64,000 bases of DNA from Filosporella fistucella (Eukaryota; Ascomycota; Leotiomycetes; Helotiales), in assembly GCA_030077755.1 (NCBI GenBank), contig JAQJZZ010000019.1, positions 756,501-820,500 of the forward strand, in the 5' to 3' direction. Below the pieces are notes generated by a model. The model ran no database searches, was not told where the DNA came from, and saw nothing but the letters and a program-made list of their open reading frames with translations. Positions 33,886 through 45,644 of the stretch are shown here, piece after piece (within the stretch, counting starts at the first letter, position 1; each line of letters opens with the position of its first letter). Position numbers and translations under genes: made by a program.

Positions 33886-36038
33886 ATGGCTGTCGCGACT
33901 CAACCTACTATCTTGCCTTCAAGGCGATGGGCAGCGCCTTCTCCTTATACATCTACTACTACGATTGCAAACGCGAAAGGAAATCCCCCACCGACGACAG
34001 ATCGCGTGGATCGAACCAGTTTCTCCAGTATCAAGGAAAGCCATACCGGAGGTATCGCTCAAACCTTTACAGACTCGAAAACAAGCTCTTATCTACGTCG
34101 TCAATTGAGCAGTGACGAAGGTGTCTTTGAAGACGACGTGTCGTCTATTGGATCAATTACTCCAGAAGTTGAGAGGCAAGAGTGGTTCCGTGGAAGAATG
34201 TACACGAATCCGCATTCGAAATTGCAAGGATTTGTTTGCCCTTGCGATGGATTTAAAGGCTGGAAAGGCATTTCTCTGGGAGGGAAAATTGCAAGTAGGA
34301 GTTTTGGCGATTTGAAAGCTTTAGGGAAGCTGGATTGGGAGAGTGGGAAGGAGGATGTGGAAATGGGTGGAATGAAGGTGGCGATGAATGGACGGTGTCC
34401 CCCAGGGAAGAGTCCTCTGGAATCGCTTCCTATGGAACTTTTGGGTGAGTGGCCTTTTTTTGTTATTGCATCGTTTCTGGATTACACAAACGAATTCAGG
34501 CTCTGAGCGTTGGATCGGAGATCAATTTCGTCACATCACATGATAATCATGTATCTGGAAATTGTCAGAAGATCGAAAAGCGAGTTTTGCTAACAGATGA
34601 ACAGGAGCTATTATTGATCAGTTGGCTGAGGATATTCCTCCAAATGGATTCACGGCTCGAAATATCGATTTGATGTCACTATTACTTACATCACGTGGCA
34701 TTCATGCAGCAACACTCGCCACGCTTTACAAGCAAATCACCATCCCACACTCTCGAATCTTTAGGAAATTTCTATCTCATATCACTGAACACCCCTCTCT
34801 CGGAACGATTGTTAGACGACTCGACTTTTCTCACTTTAATCCTACTGGAGCTGGAATGACTGCTAGAGAGCGAGCCGAAACCAAGAACCTCATTCCAGAG
34901 ACGATTCTGCAATGTTTGAAATTGACACCAAATTTGAAGGAGTTCCTAGCTCAGGAGCACATCGATGATGATCTGGATGCCAATGTCATCAAGACTCTTT
35001 TCTGTGATCTCCCACAACTGAAAGGAGTTGACTTCTGTGCATGTTCATCAACATCTTTCCGGGATTCTTTCAACACCGTTATAAATTCTAGAGTTCTGCC
35101 AGCAGCACTCTCAATCACCCGGCTCAGTCTACACGAATGCGCTATTTTACCTGCTTCGACATTTGAAGTACTCCTTCCTAAGCTTACGAGGCTTACACAT
35201 CTTGATATTGCGCACACCCGGGTAACTGATGCAGCACTGGAATCTATTCCGCACTCGGCAAGGTTGACACATCTAAATTTGAGCAAATGCAATGCCCTCA
35301 CAGGTGCATCTGTCGTCAAATTCCTTAGCACTCACCCAGCTGCAAAATCTCTCATCTACCTCAATCTAGCCATGGATCCAAAATCTCACGATATGCTCAC
35401 CAGTGATGATATCACTTCTTTGCTACCAACTCTTCCCTCTACACTGCGTTCTCTTAATCTAAAGGGTTCCAAGATGGACAATTCACACATTCCCCTTTTG
35501 CTTCCATTGAGCAAGCATCTTGAGGAGCTAGGACTGGGCCGTCAACTTAAACTTGCAGATATTTCACGATTATTCACACCCGATGAGGATGCCGAGATCG
35601 CAGAGCAGCTTGCCTGGATTCCTCACTCCCTTCGATATCTCGATGTTTCTGATCTGGATGCTGCGCAACTCGACCTAGGCACATTATTCGGCAGCAGCTG
35701 TCCAATACTTCAAAGTATCGCCGAACCGCTGGAAGTTCTCGAACTCTCAGCAGAGGTTCTCAAAAGACTTGAGAAATCTCCTGCCTTGAAGCGTGTTGGA
35801 TGGTGTATTAAAGAGGCGGGGAGAAGAGGATGGTTGGTTCGTGTGAGAGCTCAGGTTAAAGATAATGGTGCTAGAGATTGGAAGTGGGGTGCTACTTATT
35901 GGGGGATGAGGAAGATACCTGTTGCGAGAGCTGAAGTTGGGGGCATGGTATGTTTTCTCTCTCCTTTCTCCTTGAGATTTTCAGAAACTTTACTAACTTG
36001 TATTTTAGCACGGTCATTATATGTTCAAACGTCTCTGA
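33886..36038 (+). CDS. F-box/leucine-rich-repeat-like protein
   Basis: Exons 33886..34444, 34605..35947 and 36009..36038 give 643 residues; the last exon encodes only HGHYMFKRL. The first ~180 residues are disordered. An F-box-like segment spans the first intron: SLPMELLGAIIDQL, then LLLTSRGIHAATLATLYKQI. A run of leucine-rich units follows, for example RLTHLDIAHTRVTDAALESI and RLTHLNLSKCNALTGASVV. A final domain is Trp/Arg-rich (GARDWKWGATYWGMRKIPVA). The layout fits a substrate adaptor of an SCF ubiquitin ligase with an LRR target-binding surface. The substrate is unknown. Splice joins are phase 1 and 0. Confidence 0.85.
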
Positions 36039-37177
36039 ATAGACATTCCCTTCCGCATTTCCATTCAGTTCTTCTCAGCACAGCATAGCGAAGGCACAGG
36101 GAGGCAAAATTTCTTTCGCAAGGTGTTTGGCGGCATTTTCCTCTCTATATCTCTAGCTTTTCAGCGAAGGCGGTATCTTCATAGCGATTATATTCTCGTT
36201 ACTCGGCGGTTGGATTGAATATTGCGTTTGCATGGGAACACAACGTCTTATTTGCATAGGAGTTAAATACACAGCGCGGAGTTTTTCTTTTCTGTTTAAA
36301 AGGGGACGGTGCACAAAAAAGCGAGATAGCATAGGTGGATAAAAAATGGGTTAGGATCGAGAGGGAGTTATAGGGAGTATGTAGATGTAGGAATAAGAAC
36401 TCGATATAGAAACCTTTAATTTATATCCTTGTGAAATAGTGACTACCACACAACAACTCCTCTAAACTATTTAAACCATCTCGACCTCGGCTGCTCCTTC
36501 CCCAGTCCCAACCCAGCCCAGCCCTGTCCCGTCCCACATCTCGCCCTGACGCCCTGATTCAGAACCAGCCAACAAAATTAACCTTCCCTTCCCACCCTCC
36601 AAACCCAAGCGCTAACCCCAGAAAGTCTAAGCCACTCAATTCCCCAGCTGCAGGGGCAACAAACCAACTTTCAATTTCTACAGCGCATCCAAGACCTCAT
36701 TCTTCAACTTTCGCGTCCGTCGAACCTGTATATTTTCTCGCCACCTGCTGCGCAATCACTACTTATTGTGATTGTTAATTGCTGTCCGCTCGTTTATTGT
36801 TTCGTTGTTTATATTCTTCTGTTGATTAAGGTTTAGTTTGCGCTGGTAACGGGATTGCGACAGCTAAGAAATTGCGATATTGAAGGAATTGCGATATTGA
36901 AGAGGAATTGGGTTGTGATTGGGAAGAGAAGGAATTGTGATTGAGTTTGAGAAGGGAAGAGAAAAGAGAGTGCGATAAGGATTGGATTGGTGGGATTGGG
37001 TAGGAGAGATTGCGACTTGGATCTGGATTGGATTGAAAGGGACGAAATTGGAATCGGTGTTGGATAGGATAGGATAGGAGCGCATACCTATCTACCTTCT
37101 TATTTTCCAACGGAAGGAGAGAGCAGAACGTACGAATCAATCAACCTACGAGCAGAAAACAGAACACAACCCCGAAA
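36039..37177. other. Intergenic region with a purine-rich repeated tract
   Basis: Contains the 3' flank of the F-box/LRR gene, a C-rich tract near 36490-36560, and a G/A-rich tract (36860-37080) with repeated GGAATTG(C/T)G(A/T)(T/A) units that include an adjacent duplication of AATTGCGATATTGAAG at about 36870-36902. No gene supported. Confidence 0.5.
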
Positions 37178-38224
37178 ATGGCGACTTCAACTCCGAACCC
37201 AGATCCTTCCACCCTCCCAACCCACGAAGTACCAGCCTGGGAATCCAGCACTCCTAAGAAATCACTATTTTCCTCTCTCAATATCAAGAAACCAGCTTTT
37301 CTTAACTCTTCTACTACCTCTTCGGCTCTCACAAAAGAAACTGAAGAAAATACCGAAGAATCGCAAACAGAAGTTAAGAGGATATCTGTGGGACGATGGG
37401 GTGGTATAAGAAAGAGTAAGAAGAGATTGGGAATGGTGATAGGGGCTGTGGTAGTGTTGTTGATTGTTGTGTTGGGTGTGGGATTGGGTGTGGGCTTAGG
37501 GAAAAAGTGGGTGGATCTGAATACTTTTCATCCGGTGCCTTTTTGATTTCTCTGGGAGAGGGAGGGGAGCTGTGGTGGTGGGTGGGAAGAGGGAGATGGG
37601 TGGGGTGGAATGGGATGAGAAGATTGGAGATTTTATCATCTTGTCTTTTGGTCCTTGTCGCCACCTACCTACCTTTCGCCAACCCTCTATCCGCCGCCTG
37701 CTACCTCGCCCATTTCGTCCGAACTCCCTCCTCTTACCTATTTTCCGTCCGAAATATCCTCAGTTTCTTTTCCTTCATTTCATAACCTCTCCTCATTTCA
37801 AAACCACAAACCCCTCCAAACCAAACTAACACAACCCAGAAACTCCTCAAAATCCCAAAACCTCCCCCTCCCAACCTCAAAAGACATCTTCACCGGCGAC
37901 CTAACATACTACTCCCCCGGTCCGGGCTACGGCGCATGTGGCTACGAGAACAGTTCCACGGACGCCATCTGTGCTGTCTCTCATCTCCTGTGGGACAGCG
38001 TTTCGACATCCAGTAACCCGAATAATAACCCTTTATGCGGAAAAATGATTAGGATTACGAGGGATGATGGCAGTGGAAGAGGGAATAGAAGTGTGGATGT
38101 GGAGGTTGTGGATAGGTGTACGGGGTGTGAACCCACGGATCTGGATTTGAGTATTAAGATGTTTACTGCGCTGGCGGAGGAGGGACAGGGGAGGGTTGTG
38201 GGGAGTTGGGCTTGGTTGAATTGA
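37178..38224 (+). CDS. Membrane-anchored expansin/RlpA-like double-psi beta-barrel protein
   Basis: Exons 37178..37506 and 37840..38224 give 237 residues. The 333-bp intron is long for this genome but has GTGGGT, a CTAAC branch point and a CCCAG acceptor, and keeps frame. The N terminus is cytosolic and disordered. A single helix, RLGMVIGAVVVLLIVVLGVG, acts as signal anchor, making a type II membrane protein. The extracellular part is a ~110-residue barrel with the hallmarks GDLTYYSPGPGYGACGYENS and VVDRCTGCEPTDLDLSIKMF, the latter carrying the Asp expected in expansin/RlpA folds. Such proteins bind or loosen polysaccharide, and no hydrolase activity is implied. Partner and substrate are unknown. 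Confidence 0.85.
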
Positions 38225-39088
38225 AGTGGATGGATTGATTCAATTGGATCACTGGGTTTGGGACGATTGAGAAGGTGTGGGATGGGTGGTATAGGTGTTT
38301 ATAATGAGATACCAGAAGGATGTGAGAAGGGATAAGGGAGGTAATAGTCTTTTGGCAAGCAGTTTTGTATCAAGAGACATGGGGAAGGGAGGCTTTCTGT
38401 TCCGCCCCTGCCTCTGTTTCTGTATTTGTTACGTCGAGATACCCTATACTGCTAATGCATACTCTTAAATACCTTCGCCCCTCCAATTATATCTCCATTC
38501 GAAGGCTAAAAATACCCACAACCCCTCAGCTTCAAATCTTATGACCTTTCCTCCCCACCCAGCTCATCAAATACAACAACCCACAACTTCAGCAACTCCA
38601 ACTTACCCCTTATTTTGCCTGGGAAATTATCTTGCTTTACTTACTGAAAGATATTAACACAGCTGAAGATTATAGTGATAAATCCATACTCATGCTATAG
38701 CGGGATGTTAAGAGAGTAGGATATGTATAAGCAATTAAATGTGATTCGAGGGAAGAGGTGCTGAATTCACGGGTAATTGCTATATCTAAGTGGGGTATAA
38801 CATGTGATTTATAGTTGACCAGAATGTGTCAGATTTTGAATGTACTAATCACTGGGTTGGGTTGGGTTTTTAAAATTTATTAGATATGAAGCTTCTTGAA
38901 TCGTAAAACGTGAATCATCAACTTGGTACTTTCCTCCTCTCCTCTTCTCATCCTTCCTTATCCCCATTGCTCCTACCAGCATTCCTGTATCTCCATCGCC
39001 TGCTACTTTTCTCTCTCATCTTTCCATTTCCATGTCCGTCACGCTATCTCTCGCCGTGAGTCCGTAGCTACAGACAGAGATGCATAAT
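38225..39088. other. Convergent 3' intergenic region
   Basis: Between the expansin-like gene and the acyltransferase gene. AT-rich with TC-rich patches near 38930-39030; nothing recognised. Confidence 0.5.
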
Positions 39089-40854
39089 CTATAAATAAGG
39101 CGCCTCGAAATTTTCTCGTTTCAACTTCACGAATGCACTTCGCTTATGTGGGAAATCGACTTCTCTCTCTTTGAGGAAGCCGGAGGTTTGGAGGTGAGAA
39201 ATGAATCTATGGGTTAGGTTAGTGTGTTTAGAGTTAGAGATTTGACGGATAGGGGATGCGATTCATATTTGGGATGAAAGGGGGGGGACAGGTAGGTAGG
39301 GACGGTTGACAGAAGGGAGACAAACCTCTCATTATCAACTCTCGGTTCCAGAACCATAGCGTTAGTCCTATAATCCTGCAAGAAAGCCCAATGCGCCAAC
39401 GACGTACTCCATGCCCTTACCCTATGGCTTCCTCTAAACTCCTCCTCCCCTACCAAAACATGGAATCCGCGATCATAATCCGAAGCTCCTTCTCCAAGAT
39501 GTTGACCTAAAATATCTTCTTTTACCCAATATATCTCGAAATAGCCGAATGGTTTGCCGTCCCAGAGGCCTATGGCTGGGAAAGAGTGTTTGGATGCTAA
39601 ATTTTTTTTTAAGAAGGTCTCTTGCGTGGTCTGGGGACCGGAACAGCCCCAGAATTTGGAAACGCGCGGGTTGTTCATCCATTTGTTGAGGAGTTGGAGG
39701 TCGGACATTAGGGACGTTTCTTGCAGTTCTGAGATGGGGCTTAGAGGCGGGAGATCTGAAGTTGAGGGAATGGCGAGATGGGTTGGGATTGAGGAGAGGG
39801 AATCCGGGCGGGTGGATTTGTGGGTGAGAAATGAGGTTGGGCCGGCGTAGGCGACTGGTTTAGGGGAGAGAGATGCGACGCGGAAGGAGAGGTATTGGCC
39901 TACGCTTGAGACGTATCTGGTATAGAAGACTTCACCTTGGCGAGGTGGCTTTGAACGCATCGGATGTCGGATACCGGATGTCATAGTATATTGGAGAGGG
40001 GGTGGTGGGAAGTAGGTAGGTAGATGGCTTCCAGATGCGAATGGCCCAGTGGTTGATGGAGACCATAATCCTGAATCTCTTGCACCTGGAGATGAAGTAG
40101 CGTCTCTTTGGTCTGGAGAAGGATTCCTGTTTTCTCCACGGATTGGAGAGCTTGGTCTGCTTCCGTAAGGTGATCCAGGTAACATTGATCCACTTCTTGG
40201 TGTAAGAGTGAACAGGAATAATTTGGCCGGTAATTGCCAGAATGTCCTCCTTGATATAAACATCTCTGACCATCCCTCTGGAGTATTTTCTTCGGGATTC
40301 AGTCCCACGGTCGAATCTTCAGATGTGATCAATCCCATCCGTTCGAGTTTCGGTATCAAATTTCGGCCTCTAAATACACCCTCCCTCTTAATATTTATGC
40401 GCCAATCTCCTCGCGGTTTGCCTTCATCTGGTGTGTTTTTCGAAGCTTCCGTTGTCAAATAAGGTGACGGCTCTTTCAGGTGAAAGTACCAATATAAAGA
40501 TGCCCATAACATCATCGCTATTTGTCGAGTAGGACTTGTAGGTGATTTGAAATCGTTACTCGACGGGTTCGAGATTGAGGATATAAAAAGATTGTCATTT
40601 TGAAGAGTCGGTTGCTTGAAAGGATGAATATGCCGTTTCTTCTCCTTTGGCATGCCGGCCAGTTCTACATTGTCATCGGCAGATGTATGATCATCAGAAT
40701 AATCTTCAGATTGGATAATGACTGTCCACCCTGCAGGAAAGACACTGCTATGCACATTGAGTTCATTGGACTTGAAGAAAAAGCCACCAAAGACCGGAAT
40801 GACTGTCAGATTTTGACCATTTGGTAAATGAACAATGTTATGTGTGGGTGCCAT
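39089..40854 (-). CDS. SidF/SidL-type hydroxyornithine N-acyltransferase (siderophore biosynthesis)
   Basis: Exons 40854..39326 and 39206..39089 give 548 residues; the phase-2 intron restores the C terminus VDFPHKRSAFVKLKRENFEA, which the unspliced frame lacks. The C-terminal ~180 residues are a GNAT acyltransferase of the IucB/AlcB-SidF class: LMSDLQLLNKWMNNPRVSKF, AIGLWDGKPFGYFEIYWVKE and a HVLVGEEEFRGSHRVRAW acetyl-CoA loop. The N-terminal LPNGQNLTVIPVFGGFFFKS is typical of the fungal family. These enzymes acylate N5-hydroxyornithine for hydroxamate siderophores. SidF uses anhydromevalonyl-CoA and SidL acetyl-CoA; I cannot choose. The C terminus APYL is not a PTS1 peroxisomal signal, which slightly favours the cytosolic SidL type. 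No other siderophore gene lies in the window. Confidence 0.85.
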
Positions 40855-40877
40855 ATTCCTGGTTGTCTAGGCGTGTT

Positions 40878-40922
40878 CGATAAATGTTTTTGCCCGCAGA
40901 CTCGTACGATCAATGGTTATCA
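40878..40922. promoter_or_regulatory. Two GATA motifs upstream of the siderophore acyltransferase
   Basis: CGATAA at 40878..40883 (plus strand) and TGATAA at 40917..40922 (minus strand) match HGATAR, the core bound by fungal GATA factors such as the iron repressor SreA/Sre1. The motif is short and common. They lie within the probable 5' leader, so a regulatory role is only a possibility. Confidence 0.3.
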
Positions 40923-40956
40923 CACAAGGGAGATTGTGCCTCTGTAGATTTTATAA

Positions 40957-41008
40957 CTAAGTGCTCGTCGTGTCAGTCGAAGTGAAATATAACTGTTTTA
41001 AAACTCAC
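40957..41008 (-). other. Possible 52-nt leader intron of the acyltransferase gene
   Basis: The minus strand has GTGAGT beginning at 41008 and a CTTAG acceptor ending at 40957, about 100 bp before the ATG at 40854. It would place an intron in the 5' leader between a 39-codon upstream ORF and the main start. Confidence 0.4.
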
Positions 41009-41043
41009 ACGAGCAGCAACAAGTTGTGTGATACCTCGCAGCA

Positions 41044-41163
41044 TTAGTTTGCTCGCAGACGTTTGCGGGGATTTCCGTGTCCACGTTCTTCTTGGAATAG
41101 CTCCGAAGTTGTTTGTTGCTTTATGTTCAGATCTTGTTCCTTTGCAATCTGCTTTTTATTCAT
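41044..41163 (-). other. Possible 39-codon upstream ORF in the acyltransferase leader
   Basis: An ATG at 41163 opens a 39-residue basic, Gln/Lys-rich frame that stops at 41044. A TATATAG sequence near 41310 would set transcription upstream of it. The same frame is open for 136 codons from 41454, so a small independent protein is also possible. Neither is proven. Confidence 0.3.
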
Positions 41164-44100
41164 CTGCCGGCGCGATGCCGTTGGGAACCAAGTGGGGTAG
41201 CTGTTGAGACTGAGTCGTACACGCTTCTTTCTTGGTGAATGCTTGGTAACCTTGGTGTATTGTTGGGTAGAATTGAAGCTGAAAGCAGTCAATCTGATCA
41301 CTCTCCCGCTATATATCGAAAATGGCACGCGACGAGAAAAATCCTCGATCCCAAAAGCAAAATGCAGAAAAGTGGTTCTACTTTTTTTGAGGTTATCGCA
41401 AACAAGGGTGCGATGAGCTGATATGACAACATTTGACCCCTCGAAGCACCCCACTATTCTTCAGATGAGCCTAGCCCAGGGCGGGTCGACTGAGCGATCT
41501 TGGCAGAAGTTCCGCTCCATTTTCCGCTGCCGTCACTACAAGATGGCAGGACAGCGGACGGCAGCGGAGATAGCGGGTCTTGGTGGAACTTCCTCGTCCA
41601 AGAGCGGATATATTGGCAGCTTACTTCCTCCTGTCAAGGGAGGGAAAAAAGACTACGCAGATGTTTAGGCGTTCAACGCTCATCGTTGAACCAGGTGCGA
41701 TCAGGGTGTAGTATATGTATGAGATTATTCATGTACTGGAAACGAGCATGTCATAGATATGTATATACAAATATCCCTTTTAAAGGCGAGGAGGTGACAC
41801 TAATTCTCCACGTTGTCGTCATGTTATGATCCCATCATGCTGTAAGCCCCATTTTTGTTGGTTAGAACATGACAATATTTCTATTCAGGAAGCAGTTTGG
41901 TTTCCATATCGTAAAGAGGCGGCTTCAGTTGATATATATCGTCATTTAGAACTTTCTTCATGATTGACTTGCGAAATGGTCGTTAATTACCTTGGTATTG
42001 ACGCCAACCACAACAGGATCAACACTGCAGTTTCCACTTCAAGAAGTATTGCTGGTTATCCATCAAATAAATTTGCGTTCCGCTCGGCGTCAAATAAATC
42101 TTGTCTAAACAACATGATGATATGCAATGCACTCCATACTAGCACATAACATGACCCACTTTTGATCATTTGATACCATCAGGGGACTCAGGGCCAAAGT
42201 CTCAGCACCTGTGTGCGCTGATTGTGAATCTATATATTATGATTAGAGGCAAAAGGCTTGTCCCACATACACTCACCTATATCGAAGAACGAACGTTCTT
42301 AGAGGGCAGAGCAGGAACGCTTTAGATTGGTTTCACCCATGATTTATAATCATTGGCCAGATTAGTGTGTGGGTACGAAGTAGTATCCTACCTTAATACT
42401 CCATGTGAACCTCGCACAAATTTTTGTGCTGGCTTGTTGCATACAAGCCTGAGTCGACATGTTATACCAGATTTATATTGTTCTTAGTGTTTTGGGAGAT
42501 TTGGGTAGACTCTTGTTAGTGACATGAGCTTTAGATTTGACAAGGAACCAAGGAATCTGATTAAAGTTCACAGACAGGTTGAAGTGTTGTTGAGTTAGAA
42601 GGGTGGGATGTGCTTATGTGCTGGCCATATCACACTCAGATGTGGCTGCCCTCCCCCTTTTCGTCACCCTTTCCCGACTATTCTCACCTTTACGCTGCGC
42701 ACTCTCAGCCTCAGCCTCAGTCGCAGTTAAGTTCGTATTCGCATCCTTCTCCGTTTTTTTCCCCCTCCAAAGTATTTTCCCCCTACGTTTCTTGAAGCAC
42801 TCATCGTTCCTTGCCCGGACGTCACAAGCATAATCGCTTAGAACATCTACAAGTATTCGCTGGTGCTTCCACTAAGTCGGTCTAATTCCCCGTGTTGGCA
42901 GCTCTTACTTGGTCAAGATCTTGTCATCCTCAATTCCTGCATATGCCAAGAACACTCGAGTCAATCTGTCGACAATTATTTGACGCCTCCAAATCTATGA
43001 TATCGGACCGTCCCTCCCACTCGGACTCGGCATTGGAGTTCGAAGAGAAAAGTACAGGATTGTAATGTGATGAAGGCACACCACACCCTCTTCCACCCTC
43101 TGTGAACGATAGTGTTGTACGAATGCAAGGCCCTGGCTCTTCTCAGTGCTCATCCTGCCCACTGCGTACGTTGTTGATCCTATCGTGCAGATTGGGTATC
43201 ACTGCACGGCACGATGCGGCCAAGAAAGTAACTGTTAAGATGGCATATAGTATCTATTAATGACAGGAGGGTAGGCAGTGGGAAATGTGTTCATCCAATA
43301 CCTCCGTCTTCTACATCCTCTCTTCTCTCTCGAGACCTCCGCCTCGTCAAACCCCTGCGGTCGCTCACCAGTCAAGCTGTATAGGACAAAAATTTGGGGG
43401 CATCCTTCACGTTTATATCTTCTTTTGACTGGACGTACTTTGATCTGCTGATACAAAGTTACATGCACGCTCCACACCGTCTGAGTATCTTGCAGTTCGA
43501 CAGCAGGTTTTGCGGAGTTTTATCGCCTGAACCATGTTGCTGGAAGTGTTCTTCCACTCTGTTGGTGTGCCGCTTTTCCCCTCGTTTCTTCTGCAGTTGC
43601 TCTGCCTCGTCCTTTGTGCCAGCAGCCAGCTCGACACCCGGTCCCAACCGAATCAAGAGATTATTTTGGGATCTTATCTTCCATACATATTTCCTTTTCT
43701 TCAGTTGGGCAGGCTACAACGCAAATCATGTGAGAGGATATGTCCGCTTTCACTACGTCTCTGTCTTACCATGATCAACACCAAACACAGCTCGATTCTC
43801 TCACCAATCCAGCTGCCAGCCCCCGCCTTCTTCATGCAGGTCCAATGTACAACGCAATGCCATTTCCCATCTTGAAGTACAGTCAATCATCACCCAGGCT
43901 GGGTGCCATATGTTCGCACACCAACAAATAAGATTTGCTATGGTAGCACAAGAACACTGTAGCGCAGTTTCTGAGTCAATATTTCGGACTACGATGCAGA
44001 AACACGACATGCCATGCCACAAGCGTTTTCTCTATATGCAAGTAGATTGAACCTTTTACTGGCGACGAGGGCTTTCTGAGGAATTGCAGCATGCCTCAGA

Positions 44101-44679
44101 CGATAATGATTCCATGACAGTGTTGATAATTCTTGATTGGATGAAAAGTCGCTTGCACGGCTTACTGGTTTGCAGTTCCAAGAACGAGGGAGCACAGCAC
44201 CGCAACCGGCTCCCGACTGCTGATCTTTAGTTACGTCGTTACTTCGTTTGTCTTTGATGTGATAATCCTGCCAAATGACCCTGCACATCCTTGCAGAATG
44301 ATGAATAGCAAGTTTACCTCCACGAGTGTGAGGAAATACGACTCTCTTCCCATTCTGCCATGCCTGAAGTCTGCATGCAGGATGCACTTTGACCATAGCT
44401 ATTTCATCACGCCACTTTCGTCGACCCTCGATACAGACTTCCATAGAGCAGCGGCCATTCACACCCCGGTCATGATCGAGAAAGCTTTGACATAAACAGT
44501 GAATCGACAATGATCAAATGTTAGAGGTGCTGGGTCTATGGGGGGCTGAACGGCCAAGTGGTCCAACTTTGGCAATGAGGGTATACACCACCTTGAGATT
44601 AACCTCACAACTTGCTACGTACCATTTAGCCTGTGTTGGGCATCCAAGATTAATCGTTCCCATTTCCAAGATAAGCATT
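41164..44679. other. 3.5-kb gene-poor region
   Basis: No convincing gene. The longest frame, 173 codons on the minus strand at 43989..44510, has no recognisable domain and an amino-acid mix typical of chance. A hairpin is listed at 41506..41592. Plus-strand frames around 42603-42833 and 43394-43875 overlap in several phases, which argues against coding. Confidence 0.5.
41506..41592. repeat. Nested imperfect hairpin
   Basis: Inner arms TCCGCTGCCGTC (41523..41534) and GACGGCAGCGGA (41557..41568) are perfect 12-bp complements. Outer arms GAAGTTCC (41506..41513) and GGAACTTC (41585..41592) are also complementary. Such nested symmetry may be a small foldback element or a structured site. Confidence 0.5.
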
Positions 44680-45644
44680 ATGGCGACTTTAGAATCTATT
44701 GCAATGAGCGGATCGAAAGATGAGCTTCTCAAGCGTTTAGATCTCCCGCTAGAAACATACACAATGATGGCGGTAAGCTTTCCCCTCCCGCGCGTCCCTA
44801 ATCATACTTTGCCAAATTGTCCGAGGCTGGCAAATACAGGAATATGGTGCTCACTGACACCGCTCTCATGCAGAAAGAGACCAATCTGGTCTACATCTGG
44901 CTTACGTCAGAGAAAGCACACCTGAAGAAAAATTGCAAGAGGGAGCCACCTTACGACTGGAGTGACATGCAGGAGAAATCTAAAGATGAAGCTATCAGAC
45001 GGATTGCAGAACGTGGAGATCAATACACGTCTAACTACTGGCGGTTGGCGAAACCCTATGCCGATTGCCCAAATTGGATAGCCCGTTGGTTTCTCTATCA
45101 TAAATTTCGATATCGTGATGGAAGAAATAGAGCTAGTGCCAAGGATAGTGGCAAGCGGCATCAAGAACAGAAAGGGGGAAGCCCGTCCAAGCATCATCAC
45201 AAGCATTCTTCAGGGGATAAGGGAACATACGACTACTCATATTCTGGTCAAAAAGGATACTACCAAGAAGCTTCTACGATTTCTGGTAAGTTGATTGACA
45301 TTTACCCATACAGGAGCAACTAGCCTCCTCCCCCACACTCCTTGATAGGGTGAAGTCATGTTAAGGTTACGGGACTGCAGATCCGGTTTCTGTTCATATC
45401 TCCCTACTTTGTCTTCATCACTGACTAATTCCAGAAGCTGCCACATCAATCCCGGCTACAGGTTCGTTTATGCCGCAGAGCGAAAATGGCAGGCAGCTTT
45501 TCCCCAGTTCTAACTGACTTCTTTACAACAGCGAGCTCCTCGAGTGGTTATGGGTACGATCAAACACAATACGACGGTGCAGCACCAGTTTGTAATGACA
45601 ACCAAGTTCCCGGAACATACTACGATCCTGTCAGAGATGTGTGA
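44680..45644 (+). CDS. Hypothetical protein, 230 aa, with Gly/Tyr-rich tail
   Basis: Exons 44680..44772, 44826..45285, 45435..45461 (27 nt) and 45532..45644; phases agree throughout and total 231 codons. The N-terminal ~130 residues look folded: SKDELLKRLDLPLETYTMMA, then LMQKETNLVYIWLTSEKAHL, KSKDEAIRRIAERG and a Trp/Arg-rich WIARWFLYHKFRYRDGRN. The rest is low complexity: basic His/Ser/Lys (HHHKHSSGDKG), then repeated Tyr-Ser/Gly-Tyr pairs (YDYSYSGQKGYY, SSGYGYDQTQYDG). No signal peptide or membrane helix. I do not recognise the family. The start at 44680 is the nearest ATG to the conserved-looking part; the frame is open further upstream. Confidence 0.65.

Noticed and set aside
43989..44510. 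173-codon minus-strand frame
   Set aside because: Long for chance but its residue mix lacks any recognisable domain and no promoter or splice evidence supports it.
39089..45644. Siderophore biosynthetic cluster
   Set aside because: Only the acyltransferase is present; neighbours are an expansin-like protein and an orphan, with no NRPS, ornithine monooxygenase or siderophore transporter.
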